NCBI GenBank assembly: GCA_030068145.1
Contig: JAPJBO010000510.1
Location: 1-64,000, forward strand
DNA from: Diplonema papillatum
Lineage: Eukaryota > Euglenozoa > Diplonemea > Diplonemida > Diplonemidae
Length of the DNA: 64,000 nt
Direction of reading: 5' to 3'
In this document: in pieces, positions 51,181-62,191 of the stretch
How positions within the stretch are numbered: position 1 is the first letter of the stretch
How the letters are laid out: each line of letters starts with the position of its first letter
Program-made: the position numbers and the translations under genes
Notes under the pieces: model-generated
Told to the model about the DNA's origin: nothing
Database searches by the model: none
What the model saw: the letters and a program-made list of their open reading frames with translations, nothing else

Positions 51181-53081
51181 TAGGGAAAGGTCGCAATTCT
51201 CAGGATTACGACTTGTCGCGAAGGTTTGGAGACGTCGGCGCGAGGCTCAGCTCCGGCGGCAACGTCGGGTCGACGATCGGATTGGCCGCCGGCGAGACCA
51301 GCTTTTTCGCGGCCTTCGGCGTCGCGCTCCCGAAGCAAGGGGACAGGGCTATGTAGCTGCTGCTGGTCACCTGGTCGCCGTAGGCCGGCGACGTGCCGAA
51401 AGCGGCGGGAGCCGCGAACCTTTCGACGGTTTCGTCCCTCTCTTCCGACTTTTCACCACCGTCAGGGGTTACGACTTTCTTTACAGCTCAACTATTCCCG
51501 GCGAGGAAGGGAAGCACAATGGCCAAGAGCGGCGTTAGAAGGATTGCAAGCGGCCAGAGAACGGCGCCAGCATGACTGCCAATGCCCAAGGAGCGGTGCT
51601 AGACTGAGAGCGTCCAAAGAACGGCGTTAGACTGACTGCAAATGGCCAAAGAAGGACGCAACTCTCAGGATCGCGGCTTGTCGCGAAGGTTTGGAGACGT
51701 CGGCGCGAGGCTCAGCTCCGGCGGCAACGTCGGGTCGACGATCGGATTGGCCGCCGGCGAGACCAGCTTTTTCGCGGCCTTCGGCGTCGCGCTCCCGAAG
51801 TAAGGGGACAGGGCTATGTAGCTGCTGCTGGTCACCTGGTCGCCGTAGGCCGGCGACGTGCCGAAAGCGGCGGGAGCCGCGAACCTTTCGACGGTTTCGT
51901 CCCTCTCTTCCGACTTTTCACCACCGTCAGGGGTTACGACTTCCTTTAAAGCTCAACTATTCCCGGCGAGGAAGGGACGCCAATGGCCAAGAGCGGCGTT
52001 AGAAGGATTGCAAGTGGCCAGAGAACGGCGCCAGCATGACTGTCAATGCCCAAGGAGCGGTGCTAGACTGAGAGCGTCCAAAGAACGGCGTTAGACTGAC
52101 TGCAAATGGCCAAAGAAGGACGCGACTCTGGATCACGACTTGTCGCGAAGGTTTGGAGACGTCGGCGCGAGGCTCAGCTCCGGCGGCAACGTCGGGTCGA
52201 CGATCGGATTGGCCGCCGGCGAGACCAGCTTTTTCGCGGCCTTCGGCGTCGCGCCCCCGAAGTAAGGGGACAGGGCTATGTAGCTGCTGCTGGTCACCTG
52301 GTCGCCGTAGGCCGGCGACGGGCACGTGACCACCGCAAAGCGGCGGGGGCCGCGAACCTTTCGACGGTTTCGTCCCTCTCTTCCGACTTTTCACCACCGT
52401 CAGGGGTTACGCCTTACTTTAAAGCTCTATTCCCAGCGAGGAAGGGACGCCAATGGCCAAAGAGCGGCGCTAGAAGGATTGCAAGTGGCCAGAGAACGGC
52501 GCCAGCATGACTGCCAATGCCCAAGGAGCGGTGCTAGAACGACTGAGAACGTCCAAAGAACGGCGGTAGACTGACGGCAACTGGTCAAAGAACGGCGCCG
52601 AAGGACGCGACTCTGGATCACGACTTGTCGCGAAGGTTTGGAGACGTCGGCGCGAGGCTCAGCTCCGGCGGCAACGTCGGGTCGACGATCGGATTGGCCG
52701 CCGGCGAGACCAGCTTTTTCGCGGCCTTCGGCGTCGCGCTCCCGAAGTAAGGGGACAGGGCTATGTAGCTGCTGCTGGTCACCTGGTCGCCGTAGGCCGG
52801 CGACGTGCCGAAAGCGGCGGGAGCCGCGAACCTTTCGACGGTTTCGTCCCTCTCTTCCGACTTTTCACCACCGTCAGGGGTTACGACTTTCTTTAAAGCT
52901 CAACTATTCCCGGCGAGGAAGGGAAGCCAATGGCCAAGAGCGGCGTTAGAAGGATTGCAAGTGGCCAGAGAACGGCGCCAGCATGACTGCCAATGCCCAA
53001 GGAGCGGTGCTAGACTGAGAGCGTCCAAAGAACGGCGTTAGACTGACTGCAAATGGCCAAAGAAGGACGCAACTCTCAGGA
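51181..53081 (-). pseudogene. Four tandem broken copies of the 3' end of the coiled-coil gene
   Basis: Landmark CTTGTCGCGAAGGTTTGGAG at 51212, 51677, 52139 and 52624, with the real gene at 53088 (periods 465, 462, 485, 464). Each unit has the last about 220 bp of the coding region (to NLRDK-stop) plus about 245 bp of 3' flank with GGTTTCGTCCCTCTCTTCC and GGCCAGAGAACGGCGCCAGC. The 52139 unit shares GGGCACGTGACCACCG with the real gene, and the others lost it. Homology with the intact gene stops just after the GGCGGGGGCCGCG box near 53302. Confidence 0.93.
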
Positions 53082-54041
53082 TCACGGCTTGTCGCGAAGG
53101 TTTGGAGACGTCGGCGCGAGGCTCAGCTCCGGCGGCAACGTCGGGTCGACGATCGGATTGGCCGCCGGCGAGACCAGCTTTTTCGCGGCGTTCGGCGTCG
53201 CGCCCCCGAAGTAAGGGGACAGGGCTATGTAGCTGCTGCTGGTCACCTGGTCGCCGTAGGCCGGCGACGGGCACGTGACCACCGAAAGCGGCGGGGGCCG
53301 CGTGGCCTCCGTGTAGGCGGGGCTGGGCTCGACGAGGGACAGCCCGGCGTTCAGCTGGATACTGTCGATGCGCATGCCGGTCGTGAACTCCCACTCGTTC
53401 AGCACGCCGTTGAGCTCACCCTCGGAGGTGTGCGCGATGTTTTGGTAGTCGCGCTCGACGCCCCACCAGTGCTCCCGGCTGGACTCCGTGACCAGGCGTT
53501 CGAGGTCCGCTTCCTTCTGCCGCTCGTCCTGCGCCCGCTGGGCGCGCTCGCGGGAGAGCTTGTCCCTTGCCTCCTTCCGCTCGCCTTCCGTGCGGGCCAG
53601 CCTTGTCGTGTACCGCGACACTTCCTCGTCGACCCGCAGCGGCGTAGCGTTGTCGCCGAGCACGTCCGCCCAGCCGCCTGCTGAGTTCTCCTTGTCCTCG
53701 TCCATGACGGCGGCCCACCCGCCGCCGTCGTTGTCCGTCTCCGCCGGACTCCGCGCGCCGCTGCTCTTGTCTTCCCGCTCGCCGAAGGGCACCAGGTCCT
53801 GCGGCATCATCTCCGCCGCACCGCCGCCGGTTTCAGCGTCCGGCTGCTCGTTCGCCGGCACGCCCGCGCCGTCTTGCGGGTGCGCCGGGGAAGCCCCGCT
53901 GGCGGCGCCCAAGCCCCGGTCCCTGACCTGCACCTCCCACTGCCGGAGCCGGTACCACATGCGCCACTGCGTCTGGCACGAGACGTCGGCGGGGTCGAAG
54001 TCGTCTGGCGGCTCGTCGGTGCCCTTCTCTTCCTGCACCAT
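53082..54041 (-). CDS. Unrecognised acidic protein with a central coiled coil (319 aa)
   Basis: The start chosen is the ATG at 54041 (MVQEEKGTDEPPDDFDPAD). The frame opens 28 codons further, but that part runs into the MITE at 54113. I do not recognise the family. Seen: an acidic N-terminus, a Trp-rich QTQWRMWYRLRQWEVQ stretch (about 23-38), a low-complexity acidic/Gly region with two GGWA[AD]V boxes (about 95-125), and a strongly charged heptad-like stretch (about 140-190, ERKEARDKLSRERAQRAQDE). A Trp-containing EHWWGVERDYQNI (about 198) and a Ser/Pro-rich C-terminus follow. Relatives occur as decayed pieces at 49.3-50.3 kb and 55965-56015, so it is a multicopy family. Its 3' end is tandemly repeated downstream. 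Confidence 0.7.
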   Translation of the reverse strand: MVQEEKGTDEPPDDFDPADVSCQTQWRMWYRLRQWEVQVRDRGLGAASGASPAHPQDGAGVPANEQPDAETGGGAAEMMPQDLVPFGEREDKSSGARSPAETDNDGGGWAAVMDEDKENSAGGWADVLGDNATPLRVDEEVSRYTTRLARTEGERKEARDKLSRERAQRAQDERQKEADLERLVTESSREHWWGVERDYQNIAHTSEGELNGVLNEWEFTTGMRIDSIQLNAGLSLVEPSPAYTEATRPPPLSVVTCPSPAYGDQVTSSSYIALSPYFGGATPNAAKKLVSPAANPIVDPTLPPELSLAPTSPNLRDKP

Positions 54042-54112
54042 CGCGATCACCTCCGAAACTACTTCGTCGTCGGCCTGATGGTGTTGGGTATATATGGTAC
54101 TGCACTGTATAA

Positions 54113-54330
54113 CATGCAGGGTCAAAACCTTGTGTCTTTTTAAAACGCTCCCGCGGGGCCGATGGAGCCCTAAAAAATTTTTTGGAAAAAAAAAAATTTG
54201 CTCAACTTCCTCAAAAATTACTGCAGAGTTTGTTCCAAACTTTTAAAATTCAAAAAACCCAATTTTTTTCCGGAATTTTTTTTTTTTTTTTTGCCATTTT
54301 CAAAAAGACACAAGGTTTTGACCCTGCATG
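54113..54330. mobile_element. CATGCAGGGTC MITE, whole copy (218 bp)
   Basis: Both terminal inverted repeats are complete (CATGCAGGGTCAAAACCTTG... and its perfect complement ending CCCTGCATG). ATAA flanks both ends (ATAA|CATG ... CATG|ATAA), a possible 4-bp target duplication. It lies 70 bp upstream of the ATG of the 53082 gene. Its left end would supply codons of the rejected longer start. Confidence 0.93.
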
Positions 54331-54560
54331 ATAATCCTATGGACGTGGTGATGTGGTACAACATGAGGACAACATCGTTTTGCGAAAATGTCACAGTACG
54401 AACGCAACACGTAATAAACGCTGCCGTTTCCATAACAAAGGGTCGAGAACATCATGTCTTGAGCATGAAGAGCGTGCGGTGCTTTATTTGCACCATTGAG
54501 GTCAGGGGGGGGAAAGTCTTAGTTTAGTGCTCAGGCAGAATCTTGCCCATATATCATGTA

Positions 54561-55920
54561 TGTCTGATGCTGGCATCGAGGGGGGATGATGGCGTCAGTA
54601 TGTCAGATGCTGGCATCGAGGGGGGATGATGGTGTCAGTATGTCAGATGCTGGCATCGAGGGGGGATGATGGTGTCAGTATGTCAGATGCTGGCATCGAG
54701 GGGGGATGATGGTGTCAGTATGTCAGATGCTGGCATCGAGGGGGGATGATGGTGTCAGTATGTCAGATGCTGGCATCGAGGGGGGATGATGGCGTCAGTA
54801 TGTCAGATGCTGGCATCGAGGGGGGATGATGGTGTCAGTATGTCAGATGCTGGCATCGAGGGGGGATGATGGCGTCAGTATGTCAGATGCTGGCATCGAG
54901 GGGGGATGATGGCGTCAGTATGTCAGATGCTGGCATCGAGGGGGGATGATGGTGTCAGTATGTCAGATGCTGGCATCGAGGGGGGATGATGGTGTCAGTA
55001 TGTCAGATGCTGGCATCGAGGGGGGATGATGGCGTCAGTATGTCAGATGCTGGCATCGAGGGGGGATGATGGCGTCAGTATGTCAGATGCTGGCATCGAG
55101 GGGGGATGATGGTGTCAGTATGTCAGATGCTGGCATCGAGGGGGGATGATGGCGTCAGTATGTCAGATGCTGGCATCGAGGGGGGATGATGGTGTCAGTA
55201 TGTCAGATGCTGGCATCGAGGGGGGATGATGGTGTCAGTATGTCAGATGCTGGCATCGAGGGGGGATGATGGTGTCAGTATGTCAGATGCTGGCATCGAG
55301 GGGGGATGATGGTGTCAGTATGTCAGATGCTGGCATCGAGGGGGGATGATGGTGTCAGTATGTCAGATGCTGGCATCGAGGGGGGATGATGGTGTCAGTA
55401 TGTCAGATGCTGGCATCGAGGGGGGATGATGGCGTCAGTATGTCAGATGCTGGCATCGAGGGGGGATGATGGCGTCAGTATGTCAGATGCTGGCATCGAG
55501 GGGGGATGATGGTGTCAGTATGTCAGATGCTGGCATCGAGGGGGGATGATGGTGTCAGTATGTCAGATGCTGGCATCGAGGGGGGATGATGGCGTCAGTA
55601 TGTCAGATGCTGGCATCGAGGGGGGATGATGGCGTCAGTATGTCAGATGCTGGCATCGAGGGGGGATGATGGTGTCAGTATGTCAGATGCTGGCATCGAG
55701 GGGGGATGATGGCGTCAGTATGTCAGATGCTGGCATCGAGGGGGGATGATGGTGTCAGTATGTCAGATGCTGGCATCGAGGGGGGATGATGGTGTCAGTA
55801 TGTCAGATGCTGGCATCGAGGGGGGATGATGGCGTCTGTATGTCAGATGCTGGCATCGAGGGGGGATGATGGTGTCAGTATGTCAGATGCTGGCATCGAG
55901 GGGGGATGATGGTGTCACTC
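54561..55920. repeat. 40-bp satellite, 34 tandem units
   Basis: Unit TGTCAGATGCTGGCATCGAG then GGGGGATGATGGYGTCAGTA. All 34 units are essentially identical except for one C/T site: C in units 1, 6, 8, 9, 12, 13, 15, 22, 23, 26, 27, 29 and 32, T in the other 21. The site is a CpG/TpG. There are no spacers, so this is not a CRISPR array. Confidence 0.97.
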
Positions 55921-56801
55921 AATATTTCCGTCTGTGAAGGCATCGCCTCGTTCGCCAGCCAACCGGCACGAGACTGCGTCCGGCACGAGACGTCGGCGGG
56001 GTCGAAGTCGTGCAACAACTCCGGCAGCAAACAAGTGGGAGATCGATCAAACGCGAACTATTTTGTTGCAGCGAGATTCCCCCTGGTGCACTGTTTTCTA
56101 TCCTTTCTAGGCGTACATTTTCTTGCCCATGCTGTTGTGAGAGCCCGGACGTATTGGCATAATGGGCACGTACTGGGCACGTACTGGGAACGTACTGGGT
56201 ATACCGGGCGAGCATCTGAACCCACATCCCCTGATTACACGCGACAGCACGAAAGTCGCTCGTTCGGTGTTTTTTCGCGGTATTCACAGGAAGAAAGCAT
56301 ACCAGGAGGGGTTCCAAACGGTCCACCAGCTCATCCATACGCTTGGCTGACATCGGGATAGTCCCAGCTTTGCGTTCCCTGTGCAAGGCCTGTGGGGGTG
56401 GATTCTTAAATGCACAGGCAGAGCACTGCCTCTCATGCCCGGATTTGATGCCAGCAGCAAGCCAACGCCGGGTCCCCAGCACTTTAGACCGGTCGGCTCT
56501 TCCGGAGCACACTCCTCCACACGGTCGCAGCCATGACTTGCCCATTTGACTAGCTGTGGGCACTTGACTGGGGCCGGCTGTGCGGTAGCTCTTTTGGTTG
56601 ATCCCTCGCAGCCTGCGTCTGCGGGCAGGTCGCCGGCCCACCGTGTGCGGGACCGCCCGTGGAGTACACAATTTTCAGCTGCTCTGTGCCACAGGAAGGA
56701 ACGGGCGGGAGTGTGGGGTTGGATCCACTTTCCACCCACGGGACCCACTATGGGATCCACCGTGGGATCCACTGAGGGATCCACCGTGGGACCACTGTGG
56801 C
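55921..56801. other. Stretch without a secure gene
   Basis: A 250-codon minus-strand frame (55919-56671, TTG at its head) contains a CSACAFKNPPPQALHRERK segment but has no recognisable domain. An overlapping frame of similar length makes either call unsafe. Positions 56745-56800 hold four units of GGGATCCACYGTG. Confidence 0.4.
55965..56015 (-). pseudogene. Fragment of the coiled-coil gene N-terminal region
   Basis: CGGCACGAGACGTCGGCGGG then GTCGAAGTCGT matches 53960-54010 nearly exactly. It sits directly beyond the 40-bp satellite, so the satellite lies between the gene and a scrap of the same gene. Confidence 0.8.
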
Positions 56802-56915
56802 CCGTAATCACAAGTTACTCGTCACTGCCGGTACACACACACAAGAGATGTATGTATGATGGTCGCAAGGATGCACCTAACCATGCAAGACGCTGATTGT
56901 AAGTATCCAAAGGCA
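56802..56915. repeat. 114-bp direct repeat flanking the hAT fragment (partner 58236-58350)
   Basis: The two copies (CCCGTAATCACAAGTT... to GTATCCAAAGGCAT) differ at about two positions. They bracket 1.3 kb that includes the hAT transposase fragment. They contain ACACACACA and a GTAAGTATCC donor-like site. They are too long for a target-site duplication. Confidence 0.9.
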
Positions 56916-57202
56916 TCCTACACCCGATTGTACCGAACGCAAGAACATGCACTCACACACTCAGCTGCCAGCTCAGAGCGTATCTACTACAATTCGTTCT
57001 CAACCCCGAAACTCAGTTCCTCGGCGTCATTGACATGGGAGGGATAGACGCGATGTTCTCACAGCACGCTGTCGACTTCAGGCCACAGGTCGTAAAAGGT
57101 CCAGGATTAGTGTTCGGTAAAACGGGCTCTAATTTTGTGACAATTCATGATCCAGTGAGTTCCTTGATAGTTGTAGCGATTGTGAAAAAAAGTCACCAGT
57201 GA
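56903..57202 (+). other. Possible exon of an unknown protein
   Basis: An open stretch without its own start reads YLLQFVLNPETQFLGVIDMG then GIDAMFSQHAVDFRPQVVKG, unlike the composition of random frames here. A CACTCAG acceptor at 56964 and a CCA|GTGAGT donor at 57154 bound 190 bp of it in phase. I do not recognise the domain, and it may belong to a gene broken by the hAT insertion. Confidence 0.3.
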
Positions 57203-57260
57203 CTGCAACTAAGCCGAAGTTTGGAAAGAAGTATCGAGGGTTTTCGGAATAGCTCGAGAT

Positions 57261-58220
57261 TTGGTAGTTTGGAAAGGTGGGCATGTCGACAGAAACGATA
57301 CAAAGAGAGTATTGCGCGAGAACCTGAAATCGTCGATCCAGGTCGCAGGAGGTTATCAGCACGAAACAACAGGAAACGAAGTTCCTGTCAGTGTCAGTAA
57401 GTATCTCAAGGAACATCTAAGGGCTTGCGACAAGATTGCCAAGGCTATACAAGAGAGGTGCATTTCGGAACTGTCAGACAATGAGACACGACACCAGAAG
57501 CGCAAGCGTGTTGGCACAGAAGGAGTTCAGACAACACTGGAAGTTGTCGATCGAATGAACGAAGCTGACTACGAAACTGTCAACAAAGCGCTTGCTGAAT
57601 TTTTCTTTGGGTGTAACATCCCATTCTCTGTTGTGGAACACCCATTGTTCCTGAAATTTGTCGAAGCCGTACGTCCGAGCATCAACACATCGAAGTTGGC
57701 TAAAAGAAAGCAGCTGGCGGGCAAGCGACTGGATGCGGCCTACAACGAATACATTGAGCCCGTCGAAAAAAGTGTACAAGAAGCGGAGTATGTGACCCTG
57801 CACTTCGACGGATGGCAAACAGAGAAAAAAGACCACGTTCTCTCCATCAATGCCTGCCTACCACAACCATTCCTCCTCCAAACCAACATAATGGAGAGCC
57901 GCTCGCATACGCACACAGAGTTCAAGGAACACCTTGCCCGCTTGCCACAAATGCGTGTTGTAACAGTAGTCGCAGATGCTGAATCCGCAGGCCACAAGGC
58001 CAGCAAAGAACTCTGTGCAGAGCACCCGGATGCAGAAGGAGCACTTGTTTGCGTTCCACACACACTCAATAGACTCGTCAACGACGTCATTGGCACTCAC
58101 ACAAAGCAAAAGAAAGAAGTTCCAAATGTGTACCACAGTGTGAACACTGTGGTATCGCAGGTGGTAAGTGCCATCCGCAATACCGAGCTGGTAGAACTTC
58201 TTGCTTCGTCACCTCATTGA
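57261..58220 (+). mobile_element. hAT-family transposase, truncated (about 319 codons)
   Basis: Residues 46-56 (SKYLKEHLRAC) look like the second half of a BED finger; the first Cys pair is not visible. Residues 110-140 (ALAEFFFGCNIPFSVVEHPL...) are the hAT N-terminal signature. LHFDGWQTEKKDHVLSINACL supplies the first catalytic Asp (183) and VVTVVADAESAGHKASKEL the second (239). CVPHTLNRLVNDV is the C/H insertion-domain start. The insertion domain's end, the catalytic Glu and the C-terminal dimerisation region are absent: the frame ends where the downstream 114-bp repeat begins. There is no ATG at the head (TTG), so the 5' end is also incomplete or lies in another exon. Confidence 0.85.
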
Positions 58221-58235
58221 AGAGAGGAATCAAGC

Positions 58236-58350
58236 CCGTAATCACAAGTTTCTCGTCACTGCCGGTACACACACACAGAGATGTATGTATGATGGTCGCA
58301 AGGATGCACCTAACCATGCAAGACGCTGATTGTAAGTATCCAAAGGCATA
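58236..58350. repeat. Partner of the 114-bp direct repeat at 56802
   Basis: See 56802-56915. This copy cuts off the hAT frame and is followed by the Cys-rich open frame. Confidence 0.9.
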
Positions 58351-58352
58351 GA

Positions 58353-58972
58353 CAGGCGCACAGGAGCAGACGGTAAGAGCGCAATATGAGGAATACAAAT
58401 TCAGTGCTCTGGCAAAGAGCCAATCCCTCCGAGAAGTCACCAGTGTAGTAGCGCGGATTTGTGGCGTGAAATGGCATCACGGGCGCGTCGCAAATGTAAC
58501 CAGCGTCACAGCACTGGGCGGAGGGGTCATGCAGGGCATCTCGTGCCGAGCCGAGCTCGCCCCGCGAACGGAAGTGGTGTTGCGGGCGATGAGCCAACGG
58601 AGCCCCGACTCAAACGCCACAGCGGCCTCAAACCCGTTTGTTAAGGCGCATGAGCGGTGGGCGGGATGCGTACAGCCGGAGAGGTACTACGAGGCGGCCT
58701 GGAAGGAGGCAGCAGAGTGGAGGGGAAGGAGGCAGAGAAGGGCAGCTGCCGCACGGCCAACAGTGAAGCGAACAGGGAATAAGAAAGCGAAGTGTTCCAA
58801 ACACGACGCGGCTCGCTGCTCCGTGTGCACAAGAAGGCGCCTCCCCCCGGATACATGTTGCAGCCAGCGGCACACGGCGCACGAAGCGGGGAACCATTGT
58901 CAAACAAAGCTACAGTTTCGGACAGCGCGTGGTCATCACGAGCAGCAAGAAGGAGCGTCAGCTGTGACGTGA
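58353..58972 (+). CDS. Unrecognised basic Cys/His-rich open frame (about 206 codons), probably an exon or fragment
   Basis: Open from just after a TAG at 58350 to a stop at 58972, without an early ATG (first Met near 58532). The N-terminal part looks like folded protein (EYKFSALAKSQSLREVTSVV, ICGVKWHHGRVANVTSVTAL). The middle is Ala/Arg-rich, and CSKHDAARCSVC...CCSQRHTAH has zinc-site spacing. It follows a repeat boundary and precedes the AC microsatellite. It may be the 3' part of a mobile-element protein or a host exon. Confidence 0.4.
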
Positions 58973-59017
58973 GGAAGCCAACGGCCTGGGCCATACTGGT
59001 TACCCATACATGATTTC

Positions 59018-59585
<568 letters not shown>

Positions 59586-59590
<5 letters not shown>

Positions 59591-59680
59591 TGTTTCCGAC
59601 GATCCGAATGGACGTACAGATTGGTGTCTTTCGACCTTTTGGATGCTTGTGAAGTTCAGCTTAGTGCGTGCTTGTGGTGA
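59586..59680. repeat. Dispersed repeat with ACAGATTGGTGTCTTTCGAC (partners 60635-60710, 27186-27260)
   Basis: TTTTTGTGTTTCCGACGATCC followed by GGACGTACAGATTGGTGTCT is shared by 59586 and 60635, same strand, flanking the LINE fragment. A diverged third copy lies at 27186. Confidence 0.75.
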
Positions 59681-59712
59681 TCGGTGGGGTTCCCAAAAGA
59701 AAATGTTCCGTG

Positions 59713-60543
59713 TTATCGTATCTTCGAGCTAGACTTGATCTCGTGCATTAGCCAAGTGGCCCATTCTGTTGCTTTTCCGCTGGGCTCCTGATAGCGGACT
59801 CGCGCGCAAACAGACAGTATGACTGCTGTGTTGCGGGCTGCAAATTCATCCAATACTTGTCTGTACGTTACCTCACTCTGTCCAAAGATGCGCGTGAGGT
59901 TGGCTTCGGGTCCGTAGCATAGAATATGTCGTTCATCGCCAGCCGTCAGGACATGATCTGCACTTCCTCGGTGGTAGCAGCCTTCTACGGCGCACTCGTT
60001 GCGGGTTTTGAACGGCATGATGGCTCTACGGGTGAGTGCTTGGAGGAGATCCGTAGCTCCATGCAGGTTCCGCAGCGCCCGCAGGGCTTGTGCGCTGAGG
60101 CAGCGAGGTGGTACGTCGGTAGATAGTCGATTACGGACCGCGGTGTCGCGACTGTCGGTACGGTTTCTCCTCGCGAAGAGTCCGTTTTCTTCGAGTTGCA
60201 CCAGGTCACCATTGTCGTCTTCGGTATCGTCTTCTTGCCACCGTTGGCACAGCCTGGCAACGTTGGCCTTGCGGTAGCACCATTCGACATTGAATGTGCT
60301 GCTTTTTTGGTAAGCGGCGTTTGCTGCGACGTCTGCCGCGTTGATGTCGGCATTGTCGCTGTGTCCCCTGGCCCACTGCACATCTGGGAGAGTGCACAGC
60401 ACCATGGCGACCGGGTCCCCTTTGCGGGGGTTCCTTAACCGGGCGATGGCGCTCATGCTGTCGCTTCGCGGCTTGGCCATCGCGTGGGGCTTGACTTCCT
60501 TCAGTGCAGTTTTTTTTTTTTTTTTTTTTTTTCCCGACGACAA
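59713..60543 (-). mobile_element. LINE-type retroelement fragment: end of RNase H plus C-terminal zinc knuckle
   Basis: SDSMSAIARLRNP and VQWARGHSDNADINAADVAA are the last two conserved blocks of an RNase HI domain (third Asp; WxxGH...D). The CAVEGCYHRGSADHVLTAGD...HILC segment matches the Cys/His knuckle that follows RNase H in many non-LTR retrotransposons. The RT and endonuclease are missing, so it is a short piece. The frame begins in a 22-base A run (minus strand) that is probably not part of the protein. The frame is otherwise open to its stop. Confidence 0.75.
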
Positions 60544-61666
60544 CTAGTGTCAGACTAGCCTACCCGAAGGCAGTTGATTCCTTTAGGCAAGATTTCTCTA
60601 CCGGCGGAAGTTGTTTGGGTTAACGTCTTTTTTGTGTTTCCGACGATCCCGTGGGACGTACAGATTGGTGTCTTTCGACCTTTGTTTGTTTGTGAGGTTC
60701 AGCTTGGTGGGTGTGGTCGGTGGGCGGGGGGGTTGGTTAGGAAGCTCTACTGTATCGGGCTAGACTTTAATTTTAAAAAAAAAACTTTTTTTTTGTGCCC
60801 AGCTTCGTTTTTGCCTCGGTTTCCCGACCAGCCTTCTTTTGCCGCTCTGAGACCGAGAAGCTTTTCTGCAGGGGGGGCCCGCCCCCCGGCGAACGGTACG
60901 GTACAGGTGGAGAAAGTTTGCACTTCTCAGTCTGTTTGTCACAATAAACACTGCACATTCCTGGAGGCAACAGCCCATTTCAAATTCAACCACCCGATAC
61001 TGCGTGCTGGTAAATCATTGGCACGAGTAGACGCAGACCAGAGATCACATAGAACAAGGCACTTGTGTCGACTCGGAGAGAATCTGTCAAGAAATCCAGG
61101 GCTGCTTCTGATCCTCGACTCTCTTTCTCGGCTCCAGCCCCCGTGGCTGCCCCAGACTTCTGCCCGCCAGCCCACGCCCGGCAGAGAGTAGACTGCGATG
61201 CAGTGCTTTGGCTACACGATACCACCAATTGGGAAAAAGGTGAGGAACTCCTCATGAGGAATTCCTCACCCTCTTTTTTCGAGCCTCCCTTTTTTTTTGA
61301 GGAATTCCTCGCACGGTTTCGTTAGCGGGAGCACTGTTTCCATGAGATTCCTTCTGTCCCTATCTGGCGAAACAGCAGTCAAACGGGCCGCAACAACGAA
61401 ATGCCACTAGTCTTGTTGTCGCTTTACTTATCCAATGATGGGAAGACGGCAGCTGTTCCTTTGTAGAGGAATGCGTGAGTTACTCAGGGCACATCGGATT
61501 TATCGGGCCACGACTAGCTTCGGCGAACGGCAACTTCCAAATTCACATCCAGATCCCGTGTCTCCAACCGGGTCTAACGAGACAGAATGGACCGGCGGGC
61601 GTAACGCACTGAGGTGCCTTGTTGTTCCGAGGGTTTGAGCGACGCAAATATTCTCCCTTCCATTCT
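60544..61666. other. Gene-free stretch with a near-perfect palindrome
   Basis: Positions 61241-61272 form a 32-bp palindrome with one mismatched pair (GGTGAGGAACTCCTCATGAG...). Half of it recurs 35 bp on (GAGGAATTCCTCGCACGG). Positions 60775-60800 are A/T runs. No gene is supported. Confidence 0.6.
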
Positions 61667-62191
61667 CTAAGGTGAACAAGTCGCACACCGTTTGAGCAGC
61701 TTTTCGGCCGTGGAGTAAATGAAGCTGTCCGGCTGCTTGGCCCAGTAGGTCGTTGCGTTGGCGCAGACTTGGTGGAAGTCTGCGTACAGCGTCGGGACGT
61801 CCGGGTAGTGGTGGGTGCCTGGCGGGGCCCGCGCATCGGCGTCGATGCGTTTGACGATGGTGCCGAAGTCGAGAGGGCGGCAAACGACGTCCAGGTAGTC
61901 TGGCACTTGGTCGGTTACGGGATCGACGACCTTGCAGAATATCACGCTGTTGCGGTTGGAGGCCACCTTCTTCACCAGGCGCTTCACGTCTTCGAGGACG
62001 TTCGAAGACCCGTGCACTTGGGGCGTCGCCGGGCGGCCGGCCTTCTGCGCCGGCGCCGTCTTCTGGTGCTTGCTGCCGCCGCCGTTCAGCTGCGCCCTGC
62101 CCCCGTCCAGCCTCCCCAGGGCCTGCTCCGTCCGAGCGAGCAAATCGTCGATCTTCCTCTTCAGCCCCGCCGGGCTCAGGTAGTCGACCAT
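61667..62191 (-). CDS. Small bromodomain protein (174 aa)
   Basis: The ATG at 62191 begins MVDYLSPAGLKRKIDDLLAR, a short amphipathic N-terminus, followed by a Gln/Lys/Pro linker. Residues 65-168 form one bromodomain: a ZA-loop-like VVDPVTDQVPDYLDVVCRPL, LDFGTIVKRI, then YADFHQVCANATTYW with the acetyl-lysine-binding Asn (145), and FIYSTAEKLLK. Bromodomains read acetylated histones, so the protein is probably nuclear, perhaps a subunit of a chromatin complex. It stops four residues after the last helix (CATCSP), unusually short for the class, so a further exon is possible. Its 5' end is repeated upstream. Confidence 0.82.
   Translation of the reverse strand: MVDYLSPAGLKRKIDDLLARTEQALGRLDGGRAQLNGGGSKHQKTAPAQKAGRPATPQVHGSSNVLEDVKRLVKKVASNRNSVIFCKVVDPVTDQVPDYLDVVCRPLDFGTIVKRIDADARAPPGTHHYPDVPTLYADFHQVCANATTYWAKQPDSFIYSTAEKLLKRCATCSP

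Noticed and set aside
54561-55920. CRISPR array
   Set aside because: The units abut with no spacers and the setting is eukaryotic.
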